Origin: Branchinecta lynchi
Lineage: Eukaryota; Arthropoda; Branchiopoda; Anostraca; Branchinectidae
Assembly (NCBI GenBank): GCA_023053575.1
Contig: JAKZAP010000003.1
Coordinates: 5,432,561-5,496,560, forward strand
Direction of reading: 5' to 3'
DNA length: 64,000 bases
Position 1 is the first letter of the stretch; the number at the start of each line of letters is the position of its first letter. The notes under the pieces are model-generated. The model was not told the origin of the DNA, did not search any database, and was given only the letters and a program-made list of their open reading frames with translations. A program made the translations under genes and the position numbers. Shown in pieces: positions 42,050 through 52,371 of this stretch.

Positions 42050-42307
42050 TCTTCGGTTCCTTCAAACGATTATATTCATGATCCCCAAGGGCCCATGATC
42101 ATTTTTGCCTCATGGGTTTTGCTTACAAGTGAATTTCTGTACAAATACTAACTGAACAAAATATACGTTTTCATGATTTTCAATATCTAGCGCCCTTAAA
42201 GATCATCATCATCATCACGGCCAAATGCACAAATATAATAGTTTCTAAGGACCTTTCATCCTACGACCCAGCCTTGCAAGTACCGTATGAGCTTCCAGCT
42301 CTTGTTA
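42050..42307 (-). mobile_element. Helentron-like element, 5'-end fragment
   Basis: On the minus strand it starts AACAAGAGCTGGAAGCTC, ATACGGTACTTGCAAGGC and continues to AAATGATCATGGGCCC. It matches the start of 48431-47690, including the GCTGGGTC and ATCATGGG words. It ends near 42050 without a 3' hairpin. Confidence 0.6.
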
Positions 42308-42579
42308 ATCAAGGAATCATTCTTACCTTCGTGATGCAAGTTAACTGGTGGATTTCGATCTCCTGGTTTTGCCTTCTGGGTTGGCACAATTTTATACTTA
42401 ACGCAAACAATTCTGAACAATCAAGAAACAAAAAATAATTCCTTTTGAAGCCTTTACCGTGGTTAATCCTATCCTTTATAATCTCGTAGTCTGCTGTCCC
42501 AGGATGATTTTGGCCTCGGATACGATATTAGCCTCCCCTGTGACCACTTTGAACTGTTCATTTTAGGCCGCCGGCATTT

Positions 42580-42700
42580 CGTGGTCGTGGGCATTTTAAT
42601 CGTGGGCATCTTAATCGTGGGCATTTTAATCGTTGGCATTTTAATCGTTGGCATTCTGAGCGTGGGCATTGTGAGAGTGGGCAAAAAGATCGTGGTGATT
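42580..42700 (+). repeat. Minisatellite ATCGTGGGCATTTTA
   Basis: Seven units of ~16 bases, (A/G)TCGTGGGCATTTTA(A) drifting to GAGCGTGGGCATTGT. It is a variant of the arrays at 7964 and 41655, and opposite in orientation to the nearer one. The repetitive MPT(I/L)KMPT frame on the other strand is a by-product. Confidence 0.7.
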
Positions 42701-42784
42701 TTGGGAACCACCCAAATGGAGTGATGAACTGGTGGTTCGCTGATTTTATTAAATTTGTGGTTAGGTGGAATAAGCAGCGATGTC

Positions 42785-42905
42785 GACACCAAAACGGCAA
42801 TGCCAAGACCAAGAATTTCGCACCAGAATGAAGACCAAGACCAAGATGTTAGCCCTGGTATTGAGACCAAGACCAAGCACTCAGCTCTGTCCAAGACCAA
42901 GAACG
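42785..42905 (+). repeat. ACCAAG hexamer repeats
   Basis: GACCAAGACCAAG words separated by short spacers. A second cluster of the same kind is at 44280-44395. Both are degenerate simple repeats. Confidence 0.55.
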
Positions 42906-43655
42906 TAATTTTACTAGATTGACTGAGGAATTACTTTCTATAGCCTATCTACGGGAAATTAATGAAAAGTAAGCTGATTATATTTCTGTCACTGAATACA
43001 GAAATAAAACTTATATGATTATTTTAGATAAACAAACGCTGCCAATAATTTCTGGGACATCCTTGCTCTATGCGGTCGCGCTGATGTATAAATAGAAAGT
43101 GTCATTTGGCAATTGGCTATTTATAAGATTCTATAATTTCATCGTTATTTCTGCTAACGTTCAGCCAATGATCAAGATGAGATGGAATAATTTTCGACCC
43201 GCTAAATAAGTCATGTATGGGGGGTGGTAATGCGTATAATTTTAAGGAAAATAATTTCCTCTGTCCCTTTCGCATCATGTTGACTGGATCTTAGAAAAAA
43301 AGGTACATTTCTGTGACCAGCAATCATCCCTGTCCATATTTTACGTAGCTAAGAATAAATAAAATGTCAGCAATACCTACATATACTGCATGCTTACCTT
43401 ACAAAAGTCGAAGAAATCCCTTTACTGTCAGTGCTCTTTTCGTTATAGAACTTATATCACTTCCTAGTTTTTCACAAAGATTAAAGTTGGTAAACGCATA
43501 CTTCACTACTGAAGGTTCCTTGGTAGCCATTATTTTGTTACTGAAGTAACTCGCCTCAACCTTTGCTTTTATATCAATGATCACTATGAATAGCCTCTAT
43601 AAATAATAATTTGATCCGCTAATCTCTTGAACTTCAAAATGTGGTCCTGATGATG
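42906..43655. other. No feature recognised
   Basis: AT-rich sequence. The overlapping frames at 43364-43549 (plus) and 43399-43584 (minus) are mutually exclusive and lack any domain. Confidence 0.35.
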
Positions 43656-43659
43656 CAAT

Positions 43660-44110
43660 CCCTTATTAAGAAAGTAAGAAAGAAAAGTTTATTTGAGCCC
43701 TACGGCCAAACACAACATGATGTATTGATACAACACTGCACAGAACACTTACTCAATATAAAACAATACTTATTTTCTTTCACTCGGGCTGGACTGAGCC
43801 TCTACTGCCTTTTCCACATATCGTGCCATTTTGCATATGGTTCCAGGCTTCGAAGACCTCAGGATATCAGAAAGTAGCACCAACCGATGGTCCCCCCAAA
43901 TTTCATCCCAAAGACTTTCAAGCTCCTGGCACTCCATGAGGAGATGGGCTAATTTATTATCCTCGTTTCCGCAATACCCACACTTACCATTGTACCCTTA
44001 TTTTTTTTAAATCTTTGTTCCCTATGTACTGGAAGGCAATTTCCCCTCAACTGGATCCATGATTTTAAATATTTAAAAGGTAAATTTAACTTAAAATAAT
44101 ATTCTTCCCC
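43660..44110 (-). pseudogene. Third LINE family: ORF2 C-terminus and 3' tail
   Basis: On the minus strand the frame reads CGYCGNEDNKLAHLLMEC, then WDEIWGDHR and ICKMARYVEKAVEAQS, ending before ~43770. This is the C-x2-C...H-x4-C motif of LINE ORF2 C-termini. It is preceded by FKYLKSWIQLRGNCLPVHRE in another frame, the two being separated by a frameshift at an A8 run near 44010. The 3' UTR contains CTCAAATAAAC and ends in a TTCTTAC-type tail near 43665. RT and endonuclease are missing. Confidence 0.7.
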
Positions 44111-44279
44111 AAAGATGTCTTTTACTTTACTATATTCTTTCAGTGTTTCCGACGAACGTACTAAACAGCCCTTTTTCCTTAACCTTTTTCCTGCTTTGCG
44201 ACGTTTTGAAAAGTTTCGAAATTATTCCGGCTGTAATTAGGGTTTTGAAGACCAGCCTACGTATTGACGATCGGAAGAG

Positions 44280-44395
44280 GAAGAACAACACCAAGACCAA
44301 GAATATGCCGCTGGTCTTGAGACCAAGACCAAGATTGTCGGCATCGGTCTTGAGACTGGTCTTACGACCAAGATTCAAGAGTAGATCTCTGGTAA
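44280..44395 (+). repeat. ACCAAG hexamer repeats, second cluster
   Basis: ACACCAAGACCAAGA, GAGACCAAGACCAAGA and CTTACGACCAAGA recur. It is related to 42785-42905, and the reverse-complement word TCTTGAGACTGGTCTT is interspersed. Confidence 0.5.
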
Positions 44396-44432
44396 TAAGT
44401 AAGTAAGTAGTTTATTTATAACCCGCCATTTG
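44396..44432 (-). mobile_element. Minimal 3' end of the 11.8-15 kb LINE family
   Basis: On the minus strand GGCGGGTTATAAATAAACTA is followed by (CTTA)n. It matches the last ~20 bases and tail of the LINE at 11807. Only about 37 bases were copied, an extreme 5' truncation. Confidence 0.65.
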
Positions 44433-45130
44433 AACAAGACCAAAGGTTTCGATGGGATCCCAACAATCGCATATTTGATCAAGACATTTGGATCTTCTAG
44501 ATATCCGGTCTTCGCCAGACTTTTCGTCATTAAATCTAGAAACAAATTAAGGCCAATGGCTACCATCTGCTAAAAACAAGTTCCGATATGGATTTAATGT
44601 GCGTGTTTAGCCCTATACGTCTGAACTGTTTGTCCGTTAGAAAAAAGCTCAAAAATGAAATCAACTGAACCACTAATCAACATCAAATAAAACTTTTAAC
44701 AAATTTTCAGGTTTGGGCCGAATTCCAGGCGAACTATTGGTTTGGCGAGAAAATAATTTACTTATATGGATTCAACAAGCCTACTTACCGCTACATCGAA
44801 CCTCTAATCAACTTCAGAGAAAACTTTTAAGCTGGAAAACAAATTTTCCAGTTTCAGCCGGATTTAGGACGAACTATGTGTCTGGGTAGAAAATGATTGT
44901 CATACACGGATGCAGCATGTCTTCTTTCCCCTGAATCGAACATCTAATCAAGTTCGAATAAAACCTTTGCTTTAAACAAATTTTCCGGTTTTGGCCAGAT
45001 TCTGGGCGAACTACTTGTCCGGCGAGAAAATAATTTTGATATTCGGATTCAGCATGTCTCCTTACCTCTTACCATCAGCTTTTAAAATTATTTTTGTTTT
45101 GTCCCTTAATTTGAACCCTCTTCCGCATTT
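44433..45130 (+). mobile_element. Family X element, copy X6
   Basis: AAGACCAAAGGTTTCGATGG, GATCCCAACAATCG are followed by four degenerate ~137-base units (near 44705, 44850, 44985). The terminal GTTTCATC/GGGATCCC part is absent. It is left-flanked by the LINE tail at 44396-44432. Confidence 0.7.
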
Positions 45131-45184
45131 TTCCAAACTTTTAGACAGTTTTTCGGTTACTCCGCGGACGTACGGAAGGTAAAC

Positions 45185-46410
45185 GCGGGCATTTTTTTTC
45201 TTCTGCCTCACCCTTACTAGTAGAACTTACAGGATCTTTGGGGGATGAATGCAGCTTCAGTCGTCTTCTGATGATTTGTTCAACCAGTTGAATGGGGTAT
45301 TTGTTTCCAAACAGGACGTCCCGAATGTGGCAAAGTTCGTCATCTAGGAGATTTTTGTCGCAAATTTTGATGGCTCGGTCGACTAGTGAGATAACTACTC
45401 GCGTTTCACATATTCTGGCTGGTAAGAATCATATGGAAGGTATCGATCGTTGTGGGTGGGTTTTCTGTAGACTGAGCAGACAAAACTTCCTTCACTGTTA
45501 GCAATCAAAACATCTAGGTACGGCAGCTTCTATGCATCATTTTCAAATTCAATCGTGAACAGGATAGTCGGTTGAATTGAGTTTAAAGTGTCAACGAAAC
45601 TCACAATGTCTGTTTTTTGGCCTTCCCATGCTGTGAAACCATCATCAACATAACGTTGTAGAAACTTGGAACCATCGGCGCGATACTGAAAGCGATTTCT
45701 TCAATTTTCCTTAGCGTTAATTCGGCGAGTCCCTGCGAAATAGAGCTCCCCATCGCTGCTCCTTCATGCTGCCAGTAGAATTGCCCCATATAGATGAAAT
45801 ATGTTGATTCCCAAACAAGTTTAAAACAATCTAGTATTTGGCTTACAGTTAGGGGGGTTTTGTCTGACAGTTCGGGATAGTTCTCTAGTGCTTGTTTTAG
45901 GGCATCCAGGGTGAAATCTTTCCTGAGAATGGTGAACAAAGATACAGCATCAATGCTTGCTTTTTGCGTTTCTTTGGTGACAGGGTATTTTCTTAACTCT
46001 TGGACAAAATCAGTGGAATTTTTTATGTAATGCGGCCCTGAATCTAGGAGTGGCCTTATTAACGAAGCTAGAAATCTGTCTGATTTTTTAGTTGGGGCTC
46101 GAACGTTTGCTACTATTGGGCGAAGGGGTCTACCTGTTTTGTGCACTTTAACTACTCCATAGAAACGCGGTGCTACCGGCCCGGTTACTTTTAGGAACTG
46201 TTTCTGGGATTTGAAAACAGGGAGACTTTCTACGAGGTTTCTTACTTTTTTGTCAATGGATGGGGTTAGATCACTTGGTATTGGGGTGTAGACATCTTTG
46301 TCTGCTAGGAGGTTTCGAATTTTTGTTTCGTACTCGTTCTGGTCAAGGACTACAATGGCGTTACCTTTGTCAGCTTTTGTGGTGATGAGAGATCCGTACA
46401 AATACAACAT
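45185..46410 (-). pseudogene. Penelope-like element reverse transcriptase (inverted half)
   Basis: The minus-strand frame up to ~45690 contains TTKADKGNAIVVLD, FYGVVKVHKTGRPLRPIV, SIDAVSLFT and GAAMGSSISQGLAEL, hallmarks of Penelope-like RTs. The catalytic YVDDGF block follows in another frame near 45660-45640 after a one-base shift. Further on come KLPYLDVLI and a thumb-like stretch ending near 45190, with a TAG near 45530 and another shift near 45405. The N-terminus before KADKGN is missing. The GIY-YIG nuclease that should follow is in the opposite orientation at 46384. It is inactive. Confidence 0.88.
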
Positions 46411-46963
46411 CCAAGTCTTTCACAGAACCGAAAATACTTTGCTGTCCTACCTAAACTCCGGAAAAGATAAAGTCCCAAATCGGTACCAAAGAGGCATTTA
46501 TTCAATACCTTGTGACTGCGGAAAGCGTTACGTAGGAAGGACAGAGAGAACTTTCGGAAAACGACTTGCAGAGCATGAGCAAGAAACTGACCACGCCCTC
46601 TCCAACGGACACCGTCATAACTATACTTTCAAATCTGCACTTGCAGAACATATTTTCGAAAACCCATCCCATTCAGTATATTTTGAAAAAGCCCAAATTC
46701 TTGCAACGTGCACCGGACTCCATCAAACCATTCGAGAAGCCGTTGAGATAAAGAAAAACCGAACAGGCATTAACCGAGATACAGGCGAGTACTCTTTACC
46801 GGAAACGTGGAACGGGGTTATTAAGGGAAGAAAATTTAAGCCTCAGTCCCTTATTAACAACAAAACCGAAGTCGATAAAAATGCAGAAAAAAATATTTCC
46901 TGCCGTCGCCCCAATCGTGCAGCAAAAACAGCAGCCGTGTCAAAAATTAAATCTCAGCACTAG
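46384..46963 (+). pseudogene. Penelope-like element GIY-YIG endonuclease (sense half)
   Basis: From ~46384 the frame reads NIQVFHRTENTLLSYLNS, RGIYSIPCDCGKRYVGRT, FGKRLAEHEQ and IREAVEIKK. This is a GIY-YIG nuclease with the Penelope-type C-x-C linker, the catalytic Arg after YVG(R) and the later Glu. The C-terminus is basic and ends KIKSQH. The codons upstream of 46384 are antisense to the RT half and do not belong. The nuclease frame itself is uninterrupted, but without the RT it cannot be a functional element protein. Confidence 0.88.
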
Positions 46964-47197
46964 TTTTTTCGTACAGTGACTATTCAAAGTAATAGATTCA
47001 GGCAAGTACTCATAATAGAAACGTAGAACGAGGTCATTAATAAAATAATATTTAAGTTTTCAGCCCCTTATTAATGAAAAAACCGAAGTTGATCAAAATG
47101 CAGAAGAAAACCTTTCCTGTCGTCGCCCCAATCGTGCAGCAAAAACAGCGTCGTTGTCAAAAATTAAATCTCAGGACTAGTTTTTTCATTATAGTGG
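46964..47197 (+). repeat. Second, tandem copy of the Penelope-like 3' end
   Basis: After the stop, 46998-47197 repeats 46789-46985: CAGGCAAGTACTC, ACGTAGAACGAGGTCATTAA, AACCGAAGTTGATCAAAATG, CGTCGCCCCAATCGTGCAGC and TCAAAAATTAAATCTCAGGA align in order. The second copy has decayed more. Tandem or partial tandem arrangement is common among Penelope-like elements. Confidence 0.8.
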
Positions 47198-47261
47198 TAT
47201 TTGAAGATAATTTACTTTAATAAGATATTTATAGTCGGTAGAAGCTTCAGTTATTTATTAC

Positions 47262-47392
47262 AGGTTTGTTTCCTTCCCCGAAGTTGAACCAGAAGATTGA
47301 CAGCCTGACGAGGACCCTTGCCAAGAAGGGCCGAAATATCGCTGATGAAAAATCATAGCTGACGTATCCGTTGTAAACATTGTTTGAATAAA
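47262..47392 (+). repeat. Penelope-tail repeat, copy 4
   Basis: GGTTTGTTTCCTTCCCCGAA, GAGGACCCTTGCCAAGAAGG, GCCGAAATATCGCTGATGAA and GTATCCGTTGTAAACATTG. It is nearly identical to 1998-2125 over ~130 bases and lies ~65 bases downstream of the duplicated Penelope-like 3' end. Confidence 0.65.
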
Positions 47393-47397
47393 TCGAT

Positions 47398-47640
47398 ATC
47401 CAGTCTTCGCCAGACTCCTTAAACATTTGTATTATTAAGATTTAGAAACACATGAAGTTCAACGGCTAATGGTCTGATTCAGTATGTCTGTTTATCATGT
47501 ACGTCATATCTACTTCGACGAAATTGATCATAACTTCCTGCTTTACTTCTTCCAATTTCGCGTTTTGGCTGGGGCGAATCGTGATCGTTGGGCGGGGGAT
47601 GAATGGGGAGTTGAGAAACTAGTAACATGCACAAGTTTGG
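47398..47640 (+). mobile_element. Family X fragment, copy X7
   Basis: CCAGTCTTCGCCAGACTCCT, TCAGTATGTCTGTTTATC, ATCTACTTCGACGAAATTGA and CTTCCTGCTTTACTTCT match the 5' third of family X. The starting GGGATCCC and all later units are missing. Confidence 0.55.
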
Positions 47641-47689
47641 AACGGGTATCGGACATGCATCAAACTTGACAAGTGTCAAGAAAAAATGT

Positions 47690-48431
47690 CTGAGATGTTC
47701 AGTTTCAAATCAGACCGGATCCGATAACTGGGGCGGGGGACCTGGAGGGGGAACGGAAAATCTCGTTGATTACGAATTAAGGTACTTCCAAATGTGCTAG
47801 GACGATGAAACTTGGCTTCGACATTCGAGACTTGACAAGATTGGCTTAGAAATTGCCACTTTCTCAGATCTGACTATCCCTTAAAGTACTAATCCTAACC
47901 GCAAAGTACAAACAATACTTTTAATCAAAATACACATTTTCATGATCCCATGAGCCCATGATAATTTTTGCCTTTAGGGTTTTGCTCAAAAATCAGTTTT
48001 TATAATCATTAAGATGCGTATCTTAACCAAAAAGTAAAAACAAAGAAAAAAATTTGACCAAACGATATATATTCATGGTCCCCAAGGACCCATGATCATT
48101 TTGCTTACAAGTTAATTCCGTAATGTGCAAACTATAATTTTGAGCAAAATATACATTTTTATGATCCCGATGAGCTTATCATCATTTGCGCTTCATGAAT
48201 GTGCGTTACAGATGAATCTCTAGTGCCCTTAAGGTGAGCATCATCGTAGCCAAATGCAAAATAAAATATTTCTTGTGAACGATACATGCTCGTGATTTCC
48301 AAGGACCCATGATCATTCTTATCTGAAGGGTTTTGCTTACAAAGGATAATAGCAAAGCCACGAATTCACGAACTCCTACTTTCACCCTCTGACCCAGCCT
48401 TGCAAGTGCCATATGAGCTTCCATCTCTTAT
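47690..48431 (-). mobile_element. Helentron-like element, 5' part
   Basis: On the minus strand it begins AATAAGAGATGGAAGCTC, ATATGGCACTTGCAAGGC, followed by ~450 bases with repeated ATGATCATGGGTCC words. It then has AGTACTTTAAGGGATAGT, TTTCTAAGCCAATCTTGTCA and TTTCATCGTCCTAGCACATT. It stops in the pyrimidine-rich unit without a 3' hairpin. It shows how the unique 5' region joins the tandem-unit region in this family. Confidence 0.6.
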
Positions 48432-49252
48432 TGTGTGACACGTCATATCCGACCAATAGGATTCGAGACTCCGTTTTTGTGTTCAAACTTTGAAGCCTTC
48501 AAGCTCTTATTACTTCCGTGTGAACTCTTTTGCAAAAATAGAATTATACGATTGAGGAATAGCCCAATTAACATTCCAGCAAGTCCCTGGCTCAGAATGA
48601 TGATCAAGTTCGCCGACAATTTAATTTCAAAGTTGAAAGTTCTATACCTCCCAATGTTGATTTATTTTTAAATGATCCGGTGATGATGGTGTAGCAATAT
48701 CCGTTTTTACGGGTAGGGTGCAAGCTCTCTATGGATTATTTTTTGTCAGAAAGCGTTCGATTGGCAATTCTCTGTTGACTTGCTCGGTCGACTTCTTACT
48801 AAATAAAACGACAGCACAGGAAATAGTCAACTGTAGGGTTGACTTCCACTATTCGAATCGAACTTGGGCTCACAGGTTTCACTAGTTTAGAATGCCACAC
48901 CCTTTGCATTCTTCAATTTCCTCTCGTTTGTGCTGCTCCGCGGCACCCCCATTACCTAGCTACTGTTAATTCTAAGTTTATTTTTCCGGATGTTATGTCA
49001 ATCGTTCTAGTTCTAACAAGAAGAGCATCTGATATTCGAAGTTTGTACATAACTTCTAGTGAATAATCTTTTCAGTGGCTGATTTGCTTCACTGGTTTTT
49101 GAGAAGTTTTGCATCCAGAAATTCAAATAAGAATGAAGAAGGTATATTCCAGCAGAACTGTAACCCTTTGTTTTCGTCGTTTAGTGCAGGTGCAGAGGGT
49201 CTTCCCTTATTTGTTTTACTCGGGCCAGCTTGGAGATAAAAATAACCCCACA

Positions 49253-49734
49253 AGCAGTGTCAAGAGCTCAGTTGACACTATAACCTGCCTAATTTGCTTT
49301 TTCGGAAGACCTTTTTCTTATAGGAAAACAAGAACTGAAAGCTCATATGGCACTTGCAAGAACAGGCAAAATGTTGGCGGGAGTTTTTTGTTTGGGAGTT
49401 TTGTACAGAGTCGAATATTATTTTAATATACACTAGTAAAAGTACTGTAAAAAGTATTTCTAGGACTCCTCTTCTTCGTTGGGCGGTTCAATGGTCTTCA
49501 ATATGGTTTCGACATTTATATCAAGTACGTTTCTTCTTTGAATTGTTGCTGCGTAATTTCCCGTTTCGAGGAGACGGACCTCTGCTTCGTCTAGAGTTTC
49601 GCCTGCTAATAGCTAGAATGTATCGTTTTATAAAGTACTTTTCGACCTTGCGCTGAAGATGCGCACTTTAAGGGAGCTAGAAGCTCATTTCTAAGAAAAG
49701 CTCTTGAGGCAAAAATGGTAATGCCTGTATAGAA
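49253..49734. other. Start of the right-arm insert; Helentron-like 5' terminus at 49327
   Basis: At 49327 AACAAGAACTGAAAGCTC, ATATGGCACTTGCAAGAA match the 5' terminus of the element at 20817. The following ~400 bases are unlike the other copies and show no supported gene; the overlapping frames at 49109-49656 have no domain. Confidence 0.5.
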
Positions 49735-52095
49735 ATAATTAAGTCGTTTACGATCGTTAACAACTGTAAACAATTATTAAGAACTGTAAACAATTGTTAA
49801 CAACTGTAAATAATTGTTAACAACTGTAAATAATCGTTAACGATTGGAAACAGTTGTTTTCGATCGTAATTTTACTATTGAAAACGATTAATTTCAATTG
49901 TTTCAATCGTTTTCAATTGTTTTCGATCGGAAACACTTGGTTTAGTTTTCAAATCATGAAATACAGACCTGATTTTAACAACGGTAACAGGGAGGTTTAT
50001 TTTTTTTAGTTTTACACAAGTAAAATAGTTCAAGTGACACTGTGAATCCGAAATCACAATCGTAAACGATTGGAAACAGTTGTTTCCGATCGTAATTTTC
50101 CGATCGTTTTTTCGTACTGATTCAAAACGATCGTTTTCAATTGTTTCAAATCGTTTTCAATTGTTACCAATCGTTTTTAGTTGTTTCGATCGGAAACACA
50201 TGGATTTGTTTTCAAATCATGAAATACAGACCTGATTTTTAACAGCGGTAATAGGGAAGCTTATTTTTTTTTAGTTTTACACAATGAAAATAGTTCAAGT
50301 GAAACTATGGATCTGAAATTTCAATCATAACGATTGGAAACTGTTGTTTCCGATCGTAATTTTACGATTGTTTTTTTCGTACTGATTCAAATTATCGTTT
50401 TCAACTGTTTCCAATTGTTTTCAGTTGTTTCGATCTTAAATACTTGGTCTTGTTTTCAAATCATGAAATACAGTCGTGATTTTTAACAACGGTAATAGGG
50501 AAGTATTTTGTTTTTAGTTTTACACAATGAAAATAGTTCAAGTGCTGTGAATCTGAAATCCCAATCGTAAACGATTGGAAACAGTTGTTTCCGATCTAAA
50601 TTTTACGATCGCTTTTTTCTTACCTATTCGAAACGATCGTTTTCAATTGTTTCTAATTGTTTTTAGTTGTTTCCAATCGTGTTCAGTTGTTTCGGTCGGA
50701 AACACTTGGTTTTGTTTTCAAATCATGAAATACAGACCTGATTTTTAACAACGGTAATATGACAGTTTTTTTTTTTTTTTAGTTTTACACAACGAAAATA
50801 GTTTAAGTGAAACCGTGAACCTGAAATTCCAATCGTAAATGATTGGAAACAGTTATTTCCAATCGTAATTTTACGATCGTTTATTTTTCGTACCGATTGA
50901 AAACGATGGTTTCAGTTGTCTCCAATCGTTTTCAGTTGTTTCGATCGGAAACACTTGGTTTTGGTTTCAAATCATGAAGTTCAGACCTGATTTTTAAGAA
51001 CGGTAATAGGGAAGTTTTTTGTTTTTTTTTGTTTACAGAATGAAAATAGTTCAAGTGAAACGGTGAATCAGATCGATCGTTTTCAATTGTTTTCGATCGG
51101 AAAAAGTTGGTTCGGTTCGAAGTCCTGAAACAGGACCTGATTTTTAACAACGGTAGTAGGGCAGGTGTATATTTTTAGTTGTAAGCGATCAAAATAATTT
51201 AACTGAAACGGTGAATCTCAATCCCAATCGTAAATGATTGGAAACAACTGTTGATTTTTAGCAGTTAAATTTTTTTTTTAGTTGAAAACGATCAACATAG
51301 TTTAGCTGTCGTACGGAAATAATTAAGTCGTAAACAACTGTTAAAAATTGTTTACGATCTTTAACAACTGAAAACAATTCTTAAGAAATGTAAATAATTG
51401 TTAACGATTGGAAACAGTTGTTTCCGATTGTAATTTTACAATCGTTTTTTTCGTACCGATTCAGAACGATCGTATTCAACTGTTCCCAATCGTTTTCAAC
51501 TGTTTCCAATCGTTTTCAATTGTTTTCAAAGGAAACAGTTCGCTTTGTTTTCAAGTCGTGAAATACAGACCTGAGTTTTAGCAACTGCAATAGGGAAGGT
51601 GATTTTTGTTGTTGGTGTAAACGATAAAAAGAGTTTAGCTGAAACAGCGAATCTGAAATCCGAATTGTAAGCGATTGGAAACAACTGTTTCCAATCGTAA
51701 TTTTTACAACTGTTTGCGATTGATTTTTCAACTGTCATTTAAAAACTGTTTATGATCGTTTTCAGTTGTTTCCAATCGTTTTCAGTTGTTTTCGATCAGA
51801 AACAGTCCTGCAACACAGACCTGAGGTTTAACAACGGTAATTGGGAATTTTTTTTTAGTTGTAAACGGTCAAAATAGTTTAACTGAAATGGTGAATCTGA
51901 AATCCCAATCGTAAACGATTGGAAATAACTGTTTACTATCGTTTTCAGTTGTTTTCCGTCGTAAACGACCAAAATAGTTAAATGAAACGGTGAATCTGAA
52001 ATCCCAACCGTAAAGGATTGGAAACGACTGTCTCCAGTAGTAATTTTACAACTGTTTACAATTGTTTTTTCGAAAAGTTTAAAAGACATGGAAAT
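49735..52095 (+). repeat. ~250-bp satellite packed with short inverted repeats
   Basis: The word AAATCATGAAATACAGACCT recurs at 49951, 50214, 50458, 50720 and 50969 (spacing 244-263), with more decayed units to ~52095. Each unit contains GGTAATAGGGAAG, TAGTTTTACACAATGAAAAT and a cluster of ATTGGAAAC / GTTTCCAAT palindromes. For example, at 51669-51700 CGATTGGAAAC and GTTTCCAATCG flank four bases. ORF-like stretches are by-products. Confidence 0.85.
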
Positions 52096-52371
52096 GCTTG
52101 AAGTTGAGAGCTGTCGTTCGTGTTTTTGCTATTTTAACTTTTCTTTGAAGCGCAAAATAATTCAAAGCCAGCTTTCGCAGTCGACGCCCCCTCTATACTG
52201 CCAAAGCGTCTTCTGGTAATTTTTTGAGAGTGCTGCCATTTAATCGATAATTTTAAAAAACAAATATTTGCCTCTATATAATACAATGCGAAAATTGCTC
52301 ATTAATATTGTCGACTGAACTAAATCACAGAAAATTAAGCATTACTTGAAGTTGGCGAGAAGTAGCAGACC
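52096..52371. other. No feature recognised
   Basis: Spacer between the satellite and an hAT-type element, with no repeat or gene. The target duplication AGCAGACC of the next element is at 52364-52371. Confidence 0.35.

Noticed and set aside
42469..42900. 143-residue minus-strand frame with MPTIKMPT repeats
   Set aside because: The repeats are the translation of a 16-bp minisatellite, and the start region is ACCAAG simple repeat.
46298..46383. N-terminal extension of the GIY-YIG frame
   Set aside because: It is antisense to the inverted RT half and only open by chance; the real homology starts at 46384.
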